From Stenogyne calaminthoides (Eukaryota > Streptophyta > Magnoliopsida > Lamiales > Lamiaceae), in the NCBI GenBank assembly GCA_037126765.1, contig JBBCBC010000012.1, positions 7,068,001-7,132,000 of the forward strand: DNA of 64,000 nucleotides, given 5' to 3'. The notes under the pieces were generated by a model. That model was not told where the DNA came from. It made no database searches and saw only the letters and a program-made list of their open reading frames with translations. Position 1 is the stretch's first letter; every line of letters starts with the position of its first letter. The translations under genes and the position numbers were made by a program. Below, one piece after another: positions 11,040 through 21,462 of this stretch.

Positions 11040-11396
11040 CTCAGTTGTAGTGAGAATATACAGTTATGCAACTGTGGTTTTTCTATTAGCTGATATATCT
11101 TGGCACATCCTTCTACGAGTTCCCTCGAAATAAGCTCAAGGCATCCATAGATATAATAGTGTCACGGCTTAAGAAAGTTGAAGCAAGTATCGAATGCTTA
11201 TTCCGCCACATCTAGAGCAGGAGCGGAATCTCTCCTTCTAAACTCGACGTGGTCAGGTCGCTTGGCAGGATAGCCTTTGACTAAAACGACTATCTGCTCT
11301 GTCATTCAATCTTGAATATTGACCAGGATGAAACTTCAGAGTAGTTTTCCTTGTAGTATCTCTTCATTAATGTTTATTTAAAAAAAAAAAAAAAAA
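11040..11396 (+). other. Possible retroposed sequence with poly-A
   Basis: About 340 bases of moderate GC content, unlike the AT-rich surroundings, end in an uninterrupted run of about 16-17 A. There is no long frame, and I do not recognise the source. No clear target duplication is visible, so a chance A run cannot be excluded. 11,397-12,720 is AT-rich intergenic sequence with no gene or repeat that I can name. Confidence 0.3.
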
Positions 11397-12725
11397 GTTC
11401 ATGTGATTGAATTTAATTAAAAAAAAATTGAATTGTATTCTCATGTATCTTTCAATTTTATATGGTGAATTTAAAGTACACTGTGCTATACTACATATAT
11501 TTGAATTTGATTTTTGTTTTACAAAGCTCATTGGTGACACGTTTAGTCCGAGGGTTGATCGCTAGAATTATAGTTGAATCCCAACCATTAACGGCTCATT
11601 TATCAATAACTATTACCTTATGATCCTATAGGGTTGGGCCTAATGGATTAAAATTAACCTGTTTAACATCTCTACATATAAGGAGAATATATTAAGTATG
11701 TCCTTTTGACACGAAAAAACATTATTTTTAGCCTTTGACTAAATCTCTCAATTGTCTTTTTTTGCGCTTTCTTTGGTGATGCTTGTCTTGAGTTTTAATT
11801 GACTTTTTGAAAATTAGAAGATTTTTAAATTCTAACTAATAGTAAAATATGTGTTTGTTTGGAGTTTTATAGTAGGGTGATATTTAATTTCATGTCATCA
11901 ATGTGTTAGAGTAAATAAAAGTGTATTATTATATTATTGTAGAGTGTGATTGAAAGATGTGCATTATGGCTTATATGTATTAAAATGTTGTATACGAAAG
12001 TGTGATAGTAGATTTATAAGCAGGGGTGGATCTATTCCAATGCAAGGCATGACATGTCAAATGTTGTACCTGGATTTTTATTTATTTTTAATATTATATA
12101 TATACTTAAAATATTTTAAAATAAAAAGAGTAAATATTTTTTTAGTTATAAAATGTATACTATTACATTTATAAATTAATGTATTAACACTTATTAATTT
12201 ATATCATTACACATATAAATTGATATAATAAAATTTAATGTTATCATTACAAGAGTAATAAAATGTAATGTTATCATAACATTTAATGTTAGGGGTAATA
12301 GTTTATAAGAGTAATAATATTAATTTATAAATGTAATGATATCAATTTCATACTATGAACAAGTTTCATAAGAGAATTTGTGTTCTTCATTGGGCAAAAT
12401 ATTTTCAAGCGTGTCTATCATGGTTTATTGGTGTATTTAAAATACAAAAATAATGTCTTATTTATGTTCATCAGTTCATGTTGCTAAGCGAGCAAGGTTT
12501 TTTTTTTTTGAAAGCAAGACTTTAAAAAAAAATTTCTGTAAATTTGGCTTTGAATCTAAAAAAAGGGGATCAATTGTTTCATCCCTATTGAGAAAAATCC
12601 TAGAGTGTGAGGCTTTTCACTATTTATGATCTATGTATTATACATATGATTTGACGTGCTTTAGAAAATATAATTTATAAAAGTGAACCAGGTTGGATGG
12701 TTTTTATACTCTTAAACGATGTCGC

Positions 12726-12726
12726 T

Positions 12727-12758
<32 letters not shown>

Positions 12759-12760
12759 TA
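12726..12760. repeat. (CA)n(TA)n microsatellite
   Basis: About 11 CA units followed by about 6 TA units. Confidence 0.9.
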
Positions 12761-12805
12761 GGTGCACATAATATTCCAATTTTGCTATTAAATTTATTTT
12801 AGAAA

Positions 12806-13031
12806 TAATGACTCTAAGGTACAAAGTTTCTAACAAAAAGACTCTAAGGTACAAAGTGCATAAAATTAATGACTCTAAGGTACAAAGTGCGTTAAATGTC
12901 AAAAACTGCACTCCAAAATTGGCCTAGAAGTGCAGAAAATAGGCCAATTTTGGAGTCAAGATTTTGGCATTTAACGACTTTTGTACTTTTAAATCACTTG
13001 GGGAGTGACTTTGTACCTTAGAGTCACTCCC
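12806..13031. mobile_element. Foldback MITE with triplicated left tip
   Basis: The tip GACTCTAAGGTACAAAGT occurs three times in tandem (about 12,810, 12,840 and 12,870). Its inverse ACTTTGTACCTTAGAGTC occurs once at about 13,008-13,025, before ACTCCCC. Inner arms CAAAATTGGCC and GGCCAATTTTGGAGT also pair. The unit folds into one long hairpin. 13,032-13,150 shows nothing notable. Confidence 0.7.
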
Positions 13032-13150
13032 CCTTTATTTTAATAAATTGACTTTGTTGTTTGACGGTTTGTGCCTTGGTTGGACAAAAATTTTGCATCT
13101 TCCCCCATTTATACGTGTTATAGTGATGATGTCTTTTTAAACCGAGTTTC

Positions 13151-13825
13151 AAATGTTGGAAATGTCCAACATATTGATTGTGTCTTGATCTGTTATTGAT
13201 TATAATGATATTTGTGATTATTGATAGGTTTAGTCACGCTTAAAGTGACGAAAGCCTCCTTAGTCCTATATCAAAGCAGTTAATAACAAGATTGTTTAAG
13301 AAATATACGGATGACAACAAGGTTTGAGCTCATTTTGGTAATACACATTTTTCTAGTGTTACATGTTTGCCCTAGTGGGAGATTGTTGGAAATATCCAAC
13401 ATATTGGGCTTCCATGTGCCAAATTAAATGTATATAGTTGTCTTAAAGAGACCCAATTAAAGTGATTCACTAAAGTTTAAGTAATGAACTAATATGAGTA
13501 TTAAATAATCATGGGCTTTATATGTGTAGAAACCATTAAGTGATTTTCTATTTGTTGATGGACCAAATAGAAAATATAGGAATTAAACTTATTCTATAAG
13601 TTAGGGTTATGATCCCCAAATATCAGTACGTTCATTCCACAATCTATATTCTCTCTACAGAAAAGTGAAGACAGACGAAACTGATAGTTTGAGAAACCAA
13701 ACCAGTGTGAGGCAAAAATTAATTCATGGATTCAGGTACGCTTCCGCTTTTATGATTAATATATCTTCCTGTTTCGGTTAATCATCGTAGATGGTATTTG
13801 GATCTAATTGATTTAATTTCTAACA
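13151..13825 (+). mobile_element. Truncated Copia-type LTR unit
   Basis: A polypurine tract (AGTGGGAGAT) directly precedes an LTR beginning TGTTGGAAATATCC at 13,384 and ending TTCTAACA at 13,825 (442 bases). A second, partial LTR start (TGTTGGAAATGTCC) lies at about 13,156. Only ~200 bases separate them, so nearly all internal sequence is gone. No coding domain remains. Confidence 0.65.
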
Positions 13826-14017
13826 TCAAAATCTGAGCTAAAATCGATTTTAAATTTCAAACTAAAATCCTAATTTTTAAGATACAAAACAAATCACCTT
13901 TATATTTTAATATTTTTTCATCTTATTTCATATTTCGAATTTTCATTTCCTTTTTTCATCCCTCTCCATTCTCTTTTCTCTAGAAAGTTTCAGAGACTTC
14001 TCTCAAGAAATTAGGTG

Positions 14018-14019
<2 letters not shown>

Positions 14020-14062
<43 letters not shown>
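14020..14062. repeat. (TA)n microsatellite
   Basis: About 20 TA units in a gene-free AT-rich stretch (13,826-14,324) in which I see nothing else. Confidence 0.9.
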
Positions 14063-14064
<2 letters not shown>

Positions 14065-14332
14065 CATGTTGTGTGTACATTTTTTAAATATCGTGTCATT
14101 TTATGTGATTAATATACAAATATGTGTGTTTTGTTTTAATTTTTAGTTGTATTCTCGTATTAAATAACAAGGTTCTCTAAAATAATCAAGACAAAACAAC
14201 TCGAACAAAATAAGTTATTTATATTTTCAATTCGAATAAGCAGCTGTTTTTTAAAACAAATGAGTTGTGTAAACAACATAATTGTTTAAAACAACCTTAA
14301 ACAAAATAACGAAGTTGTTTAGTTATTTAGGG

Positions 14333-15107
14333 TAGGGGTGAGCATTCGGTTATTTGGTTACCGAACCGAATTGTTAAAATCGAATTACCAAAATTTTTAA
14401 AATTTAAAACCGAAACCGAACCGAAATGAGTATAAACCGAACAAAACCGAACCGAATTTTTTCAGCTCGGTTTCGGTTAAAAATCGAAAAATCGAAATTA
14501 AATATAATCAATCCATAAATGTACAAACTAAAGAAATACTGAAATTAAACATTAAACATTCTCCAATACTGAAATTAAAGAAATAACTTGGCTTGGTAAT
14601 GGATTGGATGGAGGGATTGACAGTTGCGTTCGGTGCCGGTTCGACTGCGGCGGAGGGATTGGGCGGTGCTTCTGCGGCGGTGCTGTACTACTAGCAGTCG
14701 CCGCCGAGAGGCTGAGGGCGGAGGGAGGGCGGTGCCAGATTTGGTGGATGGTTCCAGGTTCAATCGTGCGATTTGCGACTTGCGAGAGCGTGGGGGCAGA
14801 AGGGAGAAGAGGGTAAATTTTTTGGAAAGAAAGAAAATGAACTTAGGGTTTCTGAATTCTGACCGTCTCTTAAATATTTAAGTAATAAATTAATATTATT
14901 TATATATATTATATTATATTATTTAATTCGGTTCGGTTTTTGGTTATTCGGTTTTTTCACCCCTAAAACCGAAACCGAAATCGAATACCAAAATTTTTAA
15001 AATTTAAAACCGAAATCGAAATCGAACACCGAATTAACCGAACCGAATTAATATTTCGGTTCGGTCCGGTTCGGTTTTCGGTTATAACTGAATACTGCTC
15101 ACCCCTA
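14333..15107. mobile_element. Non-autonomous hAT element
   Basis: The ends are TAGGGGTGAGCA on the left and TGCTCACCCCTA on the right. The flanks ATTTAGGG (14,325-14,332) and ATTTAGGA (15,108-15,115) form an 8-bp duplication with one mismatch, as expected for hAT. The subterminal regions are packed with AACCGAA/TTCGGTT motifs, typical of hAT transposase-binding arrays. The 775-bp unit has a GC-rich core (about 14,590-14,830) unlike the rest. The open frames in the core resemble no protein I know, and no transposase is present. Confidence 0.85.
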
Positions 15108-15110
15108 ATT

Positions 15111-15992
15111 TAGGACATGATTGATATGACTGAATAGAATTGCGGTTGAATGAAATGAATTTAATGAATGGAATGATATAGAAATGATCATTCTTATGAT
15201 TGGTATGACCTATGAATGAAATATAAGTATTGATGAATCTGTTTTAAAATTATTATTATTAATTATTAATTATACTTTAATATTAATATTATTATTGATT
15301 ATTATATATATTTTTAATATATTATTATTTTTAGCTTTTTAATATATATTTTTTATAATTACAAAAATAATATTATTATTTTGTGTATTATAATAATATA
15401 TAATTTTAGTAAACACATATATGTATATTAGTATGTTTTTAATTATGGTTGAAAGTATGATTTAATAATAACGTTGAGTATATATTTTTAATATTTTATT
15501 ATTATTAATAATATATTATTAAATATTAATATTTTTATTTTATTTTCATTAAAATGTTATTAAGAATTCACTTTAATTTACATTTTTTGAGATATAGTAT
15601 TATTGTTTAAAAAATTATATTATTTATATATTTTAATATTATTATATTTAATATGATTATTATAAATATTATTGGAGTTGGTTATTATTTTTATTAAATA
15701 AAATTTTAATAAAATAATATTATTATTAAATTATTATTGTTGTTGTTGGGTAGAAGGTAATATTATGAAATGAATGATAATATTTTTTGTGAAAAAAAAT
15801 TTCATTCCTCAAAATGTGGAATACATAAACCCATGGGGTATGTAAGGAATTACAATTCCTTTATTTTTTGGAATGACAATTCCTAATGAAATTATGATTT
15901 CTTCCAAAAATACATATCAATCAATGTATTTGGAATAGATTAAGGAATGATCATTTCATTCTCTATCTATTCCAACATATCAATCACACCCT
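15111..15992. mobile_element. AT-rich TIR element
   Basis: The left end (TAGGACATGATTGATATG) and the reverse complement of the right end (TAGGGTGTGATTGATATG) match over most of their length. The interior is very AT-rich, with GGAATGA/TCATTCC motifs near both ends. The hAT unit at 14,333 inserted at its left tip. Class uncertain; no coding sequence. Confidence 0.6.
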
Positions 15993-15995
15993 AAA

Positions 15996-16950
15996 TCTTG
16001 TATGCATCAGGTGCACCATGCATTTCATAGTGTATTTTAGAATCATGTTATTTGTTGCATTTGAAAGTGTGCGTGAGTGTTTTCCAATTTCCTACACTTA
16101 AAAACAACATGTGTGTAAAAGTTTGTAACATGTGACACAACAGTAAACAACGGAATACTTAAAAACACGTAAAAATAGTTTCAAAACTTTACATAGACTA
16201 AATTAGTCTATGTGTGTCTCAAGACGAAAATATCCACTATAATAATCAGTGACATAAACATATATCTTGTACAATGACTATAAGATTTAGAAAGGGTTTA
16301 GTGTAATGTTTTACACAATCTTATGTTCTATTATATGGACTAAAAGTTGATCTCTTTTGACGATAATTAATCTAAGAATAAATCAATTGTTTCTTGGAAT
16401 GTGATAGTAATTCCGCAACGTAAACACGAGAGTAACGACCCTATCAATCTAGATGTATTAAAACAATCAATAAACTATTATTTATTTACTTCACTTGTTT
16501 TTTGTTGATCTTTGTAGCTTGTATCGACCACAATTGCAATTTCAACTACTAGGTTAGTCTGGAAGAATCTAGAAACACTTTTCCCACAGTCCCACTAAAT
16601 TCATCTTCCTCGAAAGCCTCTTCCATAATGCGTCCAATAACTCACTCTTCGAACATGCACCACATGACCTGAAATCTCTTAGTTCTTCATTATGCATTGA
16701 AAGACATTACAAACAACATATAAAAAGGAGTTAATGCTAGGAGAAATGACAAATTCAGATGTTGTCAGAAATATTGTCCAACATATTATTCAACAAACTG
16801 CCAGCATCAATAACACTGAAATATGCAAGTTGTTTATACTGAACCGTGCAATTATTAATATAAGAAACAAATTGTACGATTCAATATAAATAAATTGCAT
16901 AATTTTAAAATACATTATGAAGTGCACGTTACACCTGCTGCGCATGAGAC
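15996..16950. mobile_element. TIR element of the CTTGTATGCA family (long form)
   Basis: The left end (ATCTTGTATGCATCAGGTGCACCATGC...) pairs imperfectly with the inverse of the right end (about 16,905-16,950, AAGTGCACGTTACACCTGC...). It adjoins the previous TIR element with almost no spacer. Shorter relatives lie at 20,690, 33,830 and 36,475. No gene inside. 16,951-17,038 shows nothing. Confidence 0.5.
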
Positions 16951-17192
16951 CCTATCTATTTAAAATGTTTAGATTATTTGAACAAAAACAACAAGGTCAC
17001 TTATAATTGTTTACAATAGCTTTTCAATTTAATAATAACTAGTCTTTTGCCCGTGCATTACACAAGCCTGTTGTAAATTTTCACTTAGACAAATATTGTA
17101 GATTTGGAAAAGATTTTGGTTCTCTCATTTAATTAAGCCGACAAATAACATTGGAATTTTATATAATTTTTAACTGACACTTCTTAAGAATT

Positions 17193-17532
17193 TTAGACTT
17201 GAACATCAAATCTCGCGCTATAATTTTCAAAGAACTCCAAGTTTCTCAATTCCATATATACACCTTTATTGGGTCGTGTGGCATAAGCAAAAGAGCGACA
17301 TTCTCCTTTTATAATAAAAGATTGAAAGTGTAAAATTGACCAAAAAAAATTAAAATCAATCATCTGTCTGCATATGAATTTATAAGGATCTGAAATAACT
17401 GATTCATCGTCTTCATTGTTGCGATTCATGAACGGATCATCACATTCAAATGGCTCAAGAATTTCTTTAATTGATGGATTTGTCAAATTCTCAGAGTTGG
17501 ATCTGTTTGGCTCATCCATGGGTACTTGATTC
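17193..17532 (-). pseudogene. Exon-like coding segment inside the Helitron
   Basis: A minus-strand acceptor (TGTGTGTAG) near 17,532 precedes an open stretch of about 110 residues. It is rich in acidic and polar residues at first (PFECDDPFMNRNNEDDESV), then hydrophobic. Other exon-like pieces lie at about 18,840-18,960 (acidic/basic, coiled-coil-like, DKLENNARKVKGAI), at about 18,230-18,285, and possibly at 19,090-19,120, which resembles the 18,230 piece. No family is recognised. They may be fragments of one captured gene. Confidence 0.35.
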
Positions 17533-19503
17533 CTACACACACAATAGAATCAAATAAAAAAAAATATATGGTCAATGAACAAACTTCTTCATAAGAGCGC
17601 ACCACATTATTCCAATGAATAAATTGAATGACATGATAATGTTCCATTGATCAAGAGAAATATATTGAATCAACTTATCTATAGAGGCAAGTAGAACTTC
17701 CAATGAGAATAAACAAATTTAAAAAATATTTTTCCTCTAATAAAATGGTAGTTCAATCGGTCATACCGCAATTATAAACAAACATTTTTTGAGCTAGAAT
17801 GCATTCCTTTGCAATCTAATGGCAATTGTTATATCAACTTTTTAGTTTATTATATGCCCAATTGGAATCAATGTATTTACATAAACGCAAAGCCACTAAT
17901 AAGTAATTTGTTCTTTTTGTTTATCAAGAAACTTTAAGCACATTCTCACATTATACATAGAACCATATACCAATTTACAATCAATAAAAAATCACCACGG
18001 AGCAGCGCCACTTAATATGCCTCAAAAGAGTAGTGCACATAAGATTTCATGGAGGTGAACTGGTGGAGGGGCACCCTTCCACCCACATACATCAAAAGAA
18101 ATTCTGTATATAGTTAATATCTCATTTCGGTGATTGCGATTCATGCAAATTACATAAATACACAAAACTCCATCAAATGCAAGATTCATGTAAGTAAATT
18201 GTAAACATAAACATAAATTTACTGTCAAATCCTCTTGTTGCTCAGTTTTGCAAATTAGAGGAGGTGAGGCCATCTGCACAATCTACAACACAATGTAATG
18301 GGTAAATCTCAAGTTTAATTAAATATCTCATTATTATATACAACTTCATAATTCCAAAAAAGATAATGTAAATCAAATGCTCTTACCACATAAGTACTCC
18401 AACTGAAGCAGATGGTCAGCACATGTAATTAGAGAATGTTTCATCAGGAACAATATTTATATACACTCACCTATAAAGTGAAGCCTTCCTAATAGAGAGT
18501 TGATTATAATTTCTTCAATCCGTTTTCTGTGATAGATGATCCAGGCGATCCGACCATTGAACCTCTTAACTAATAATTAATCTGCATCCATGATGATTAA
18601 AGTCATTATCAATAAATTAAATAGTCCAATCACAAATCACAAATTATTAAAATTGAGGTTAAAGTATTGTGATCACCAAGTTTTGAAGTCCTTTTGGAGG
18701 CAAATCAAAGAACAGAGATGTCATAATACCACAAAATGAAAATTCTTTCTTCCATAAAATGTTCAATCCGTGAAATTCATACAAAATAAATGCATCATCA
18801 ATCAGGAAAAAAAATTGTAATTGCAAAATTACCAAAATAGAATTTTTATTTTTGAATGATAGCATAATAGCATCCAACGCTTTATTGACTTGATCAATCT
18901 CTATTGCACCCTTAACCTTGCGGGCATTATTTTCTAACTTATCCAGCACTCTGCAATCTGAACAAAGAAAAAGATCATTCAACACTTAACTCCATCTAAA
19001 CAAAATTAAGCATTACTTCACCACATAAGGTCTGTCATCACAACAAAGAACGTAAGCTGACATAAAACATGATTTTATCGTCAAATCCTTGTGTTGCTCG
19101 GTTTTACAAATTCCAAGACCATTAAATAATATGATTATCTATAGCTGCACTTCTTATAAATAAACCTGAGGCGACAAAAGCACTATCATAATATTCCCCT
19201 CAAATTTTATAGTTCAAATGCATGAGAATGAGTTTAAACAAATGTCCCCCTTATCAACTTAGCCAAATTACCCCAAATTTTAAACGAAAAAAAAAGGATT
19301 CAAACACAAAAGGTGATCGAAAGCAAAACTAATATTCAAGTCCCCATCCTCCTTGCTCTCTATGCCCACGCAACCTGGCAATTGGCATCATCAATTACTC
19401 ACTTTAGATAAAAAAATTCTCACTATGATTCATACTACTTGCCATCCTAATCGTGGTCGACGAAAAAAGAATTTAATAAAGAAATAACAAAGATTATACT
19501 TAC

Positions 19504-19601
19504 GGGCAAGCGACGGATGAAAAGCATAGAAGCGCAGTGCTGCAGCCGCGTAGGTCGAGGCCGATGAGTGGGCGTTGGAAATTTGGAAGAGAGGAACTCA
19601 T
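19504..19601 (-). pseudogene. Exon-like first coding segment inside the Helitron
   Basis: On the minus strand, ATG at 19,601 opens 32 codons beginning MSSSLPNFQRPLIGLDLRG and stops at a strong donor GTAAGTATAA. Upstream lie site-II-like GGCCCA and GCCCA motifs. This looks like the promoter and first exon of a host gene, perhaps with an organelle-targeting N-terminus. I do not recognise the gene. Confidence 0.4.
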
Positions 19602-19858
19602 GAGTCGGGACAATATTCTGGAACAGGAGCGTAACAGGGTTGTTGGGCTTTTTTTTTAATGGGATTGGGCCGTTTGAAGAAGTATGTTAAATGCAGATTA
19701 ATATGAGGGATAGGAAGATTAACCAACAGATTATAAATTTTTTGTTACGCAGAATAAAATTAATTTAAGTAATATACGATTTTCAGTATGACACATTGGA
19801 GGGTGACACTTAACAGTATTTTGGAGATGCACTTCTCCTTTTATGATATAAGATAAGA

Positions 19859-20330
19859 TACTTTGACTAGGTCAATTTTCCATAATACTTTTATAATATA
19901 AAATAAGATACTTTGAGTTGGTCAGTTTTCCATAATACTTTACTTCAGTATTATAAGACCCCACCTGTCAAAAAAAAAAGTATTATAAGACCCCAATCTT
20001 ACTTACGTAGCTCTTTAAAAATAAAACGCTGCACAACAATATCATAAAATTAGCATGTAACCTAATGTATTACATGAGACTAGAAATAATTTTTATATTA
20101 AATACTTTAAATATAATCAATTTGATCAATTCAATTGTATCATAACTTTTATTGCAAAAATTGAAATAAAGAGGAGTAAAAAATAAACCACTAAAAAATA
20201 ATAAACTATAAATGATATAAATTAAATTAGAGAAATGAATGATGAATTAAAAATTATACCATGAATAAGTCAAACTCATTAAATTTAACAATAGAAATTA
20301 ATGAAGAAAAATGAATGATATAAATTTAAC
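19859..20330. other. AT-rich intergenic stretch
   Basis: The first 130 bases contain two diverged copies of a block with TTTTCCATAATACTTT and TATTATAAGACCCCA. The rest is low-complexity A/T sequence with no gene. Confidence 0.6.
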
Positions 20331-20640
20331 CAGGTGGCTTAGCCCACCTGGCCACTGAACTCCTCAATTGAGTGGGAGACCCATGTTCGATTCCCTTTGA
20401 GAACGAATTGGAGTATGGGAGTTATAAGGTGTCTTGGTGAATTTGTGGAGTGTTTGAGTGTTTGACGTACTAACTTCTAACAACTATAAAATTGCAGAAT
20501 TTTGAAATAAAGAATTTACATGAACAGAGGGTGATTCACAATTAATCGATAATGATTCATTCTTAAGAATAAGATAAGCGGAACCAATTTATATGAAGAG
20601 CTATTTAACATTTAAGGTGAAAGTCCCATCTTAATTTGTC
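20331..20640 (+). mobile_element. tRNA-derived SINE-like unit
   Basis: A Pol III box A-like block (GGTGGCTTAGCCCACCTGGC, 20,333-20,352) is followed 32 bases later by a box B-like block (TGTTCGATTCC, 20,384-20,394). This is the spacing and form of the tRNA-related head of a plant SINE. It does not fold as a clean tRNA with an acceptor stem, so it is not called as a tRNA gene. The 3' end is uncertain. Confidence 0.5.
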
Positions 20641-20689
20641 AAAAAAGAAACAAATGCGTGATAAGGATTTTTACTGCAATTAGAGTAGT

Positions 20690-20855
20690 TTTCTTGTGCA
20701 TCAGGTTCATCATGCAACTCAGTTGTATTTTTAAAATATGCAATTTTTTTTTAAACATTCAAATTATTTTACACTAAAACAAATTGAACATTACAGAAAA
20801 ATAATTTGCACTTGAATTGCACGGTGCACCTGATGCATACAAGACTTTGTCATGC
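20690..20855. mobile_element. CTTGTATGCA-family MITE
   Basis: The left end CTTGTGCATCAGGTTCATCATGCAA pairs with the inverse of the right end GCACGGTGCACCTGATGCATACAAG. The interior is AT-rich. Same family as 33,830 and 36,475. Confidence 0.6.
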
Positions 20856-21054
20856 AATTGTAGAAAAATTGATAGGAACAAAAAATAAATAACACAAATT
20901 TATTGATTCAATACGTCAAGAATGACTACTTTTAGGAGCACTACCAACGCAGAAACGAAACAACCTATAAAAAAATCCATAGAAAATATTTCAAAATTAA
21001 CTATCAGAATAAATTTTATATGTAATATGTTTTCTCGCGAGAAATAAATGACAA

Positions 21055-21202
21055 AACCTCGTATGAGACGGTCTCATTCATGAGATGGAGTACAACTTAA
21101 CACAATTAACATTTACTTCTCCTAAAGTATTAAAATGCAATGCCCAAATTACACTCCGTCTCACCATAAAACGGTCTCACTTAAGAGTGTCTCGAAAAAT
21201 AT
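21055..21202. mobile_element. Small MITE with GAGACGGTCTCA motifs
   Basis: GAGACGGTCTCAT at 21,067 and AAAACGGTCTCACTTAAG near 21,170 form inverted-repeat-like ends around a short AT-rich core that also holds CTCCGTCTCAC. It lies about 260 bases upstream of the RACK1 start codon. Ends are not sharply defined. Confidence 0.4.
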
Positions 21203-21306
21203 ATATAAAAAATTAACAATAGAAGCTAAATCAATACGAACATTTTACATTAAAAAAAATGAATAGAGTATTTACACCCGACTCCTGATTCGTGATGGAC
21301 CACCCG

Positions 21307-21394
21307 ATGGGCTATCCGAATCCAGGCCGCAACCATTTCCAATACCCTAAAAATCCTCCCATATATAAACACACCAAATCTGCAATTAGGGTTT
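21307..21394 (+). promoter_or_regulatory. RACK1 promoter elements: site II, TATA, telo-box
   Basis: TGGGCT (site-II-like) at about 21,308, TATATAAAC at about 21,362 and TTAGGGTTT (telo-box) at 21,386-21,394 lie in order upstream of the RACK1 start at 21,463. In plants the telo-box plus site II combination is characteristic of ribosomal-protein and translation-factor genes, which fits RACK1. The transcription start is inferred to lie near 21,390. Confidence 0.65.
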
Positions 21395-21462
21395 CTCCTC
21401 TCCTCCTCAAAACCCTTGCGCCCATCGCCACACTTCACACACACACACTTGACGCAGCAGCC

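Larger units (their letters stand above)
17039..19853 (-). mobile_element. Helitron carrying exon-like sequence
   Basis: On the minus strand the unit starts TCTTATATCATAAAAGGAG after an A, and ends GCAAAAGACTAG before a T. This is the Helitron pattern: 5' TC, 3' CTRR, insertion between A and T. Before the 3' end lies a degenerate hairpin based on GCCCGTGCATTACACAAGC. An alternative 5' end is at 19,858. There is no Rep/helicase sequence, so it is non-autonomous. The interior holds a promoter-like segment (GGCCCAAT and GCCCAAC on the minus strand near 19,650-19,680) and several exon-like segments with plausible splice sites. Non-autonomous plant Helitrons are known to capture gene fragments with introns. 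Confidence 0.6.

Noticed and set aside
14604..14881. GC-rich open frames of 70-85 codons inside the hAT unit
   Set aside because: Three overlapping frames are open because of composition; no start context, no known domain, and the region lies within a non-autonomous element.
20331..20400. Possible tRNA gene
   Set aside because: Box A and box B are present but no acceptor or anticodon stem forms; better read as a SINE head.
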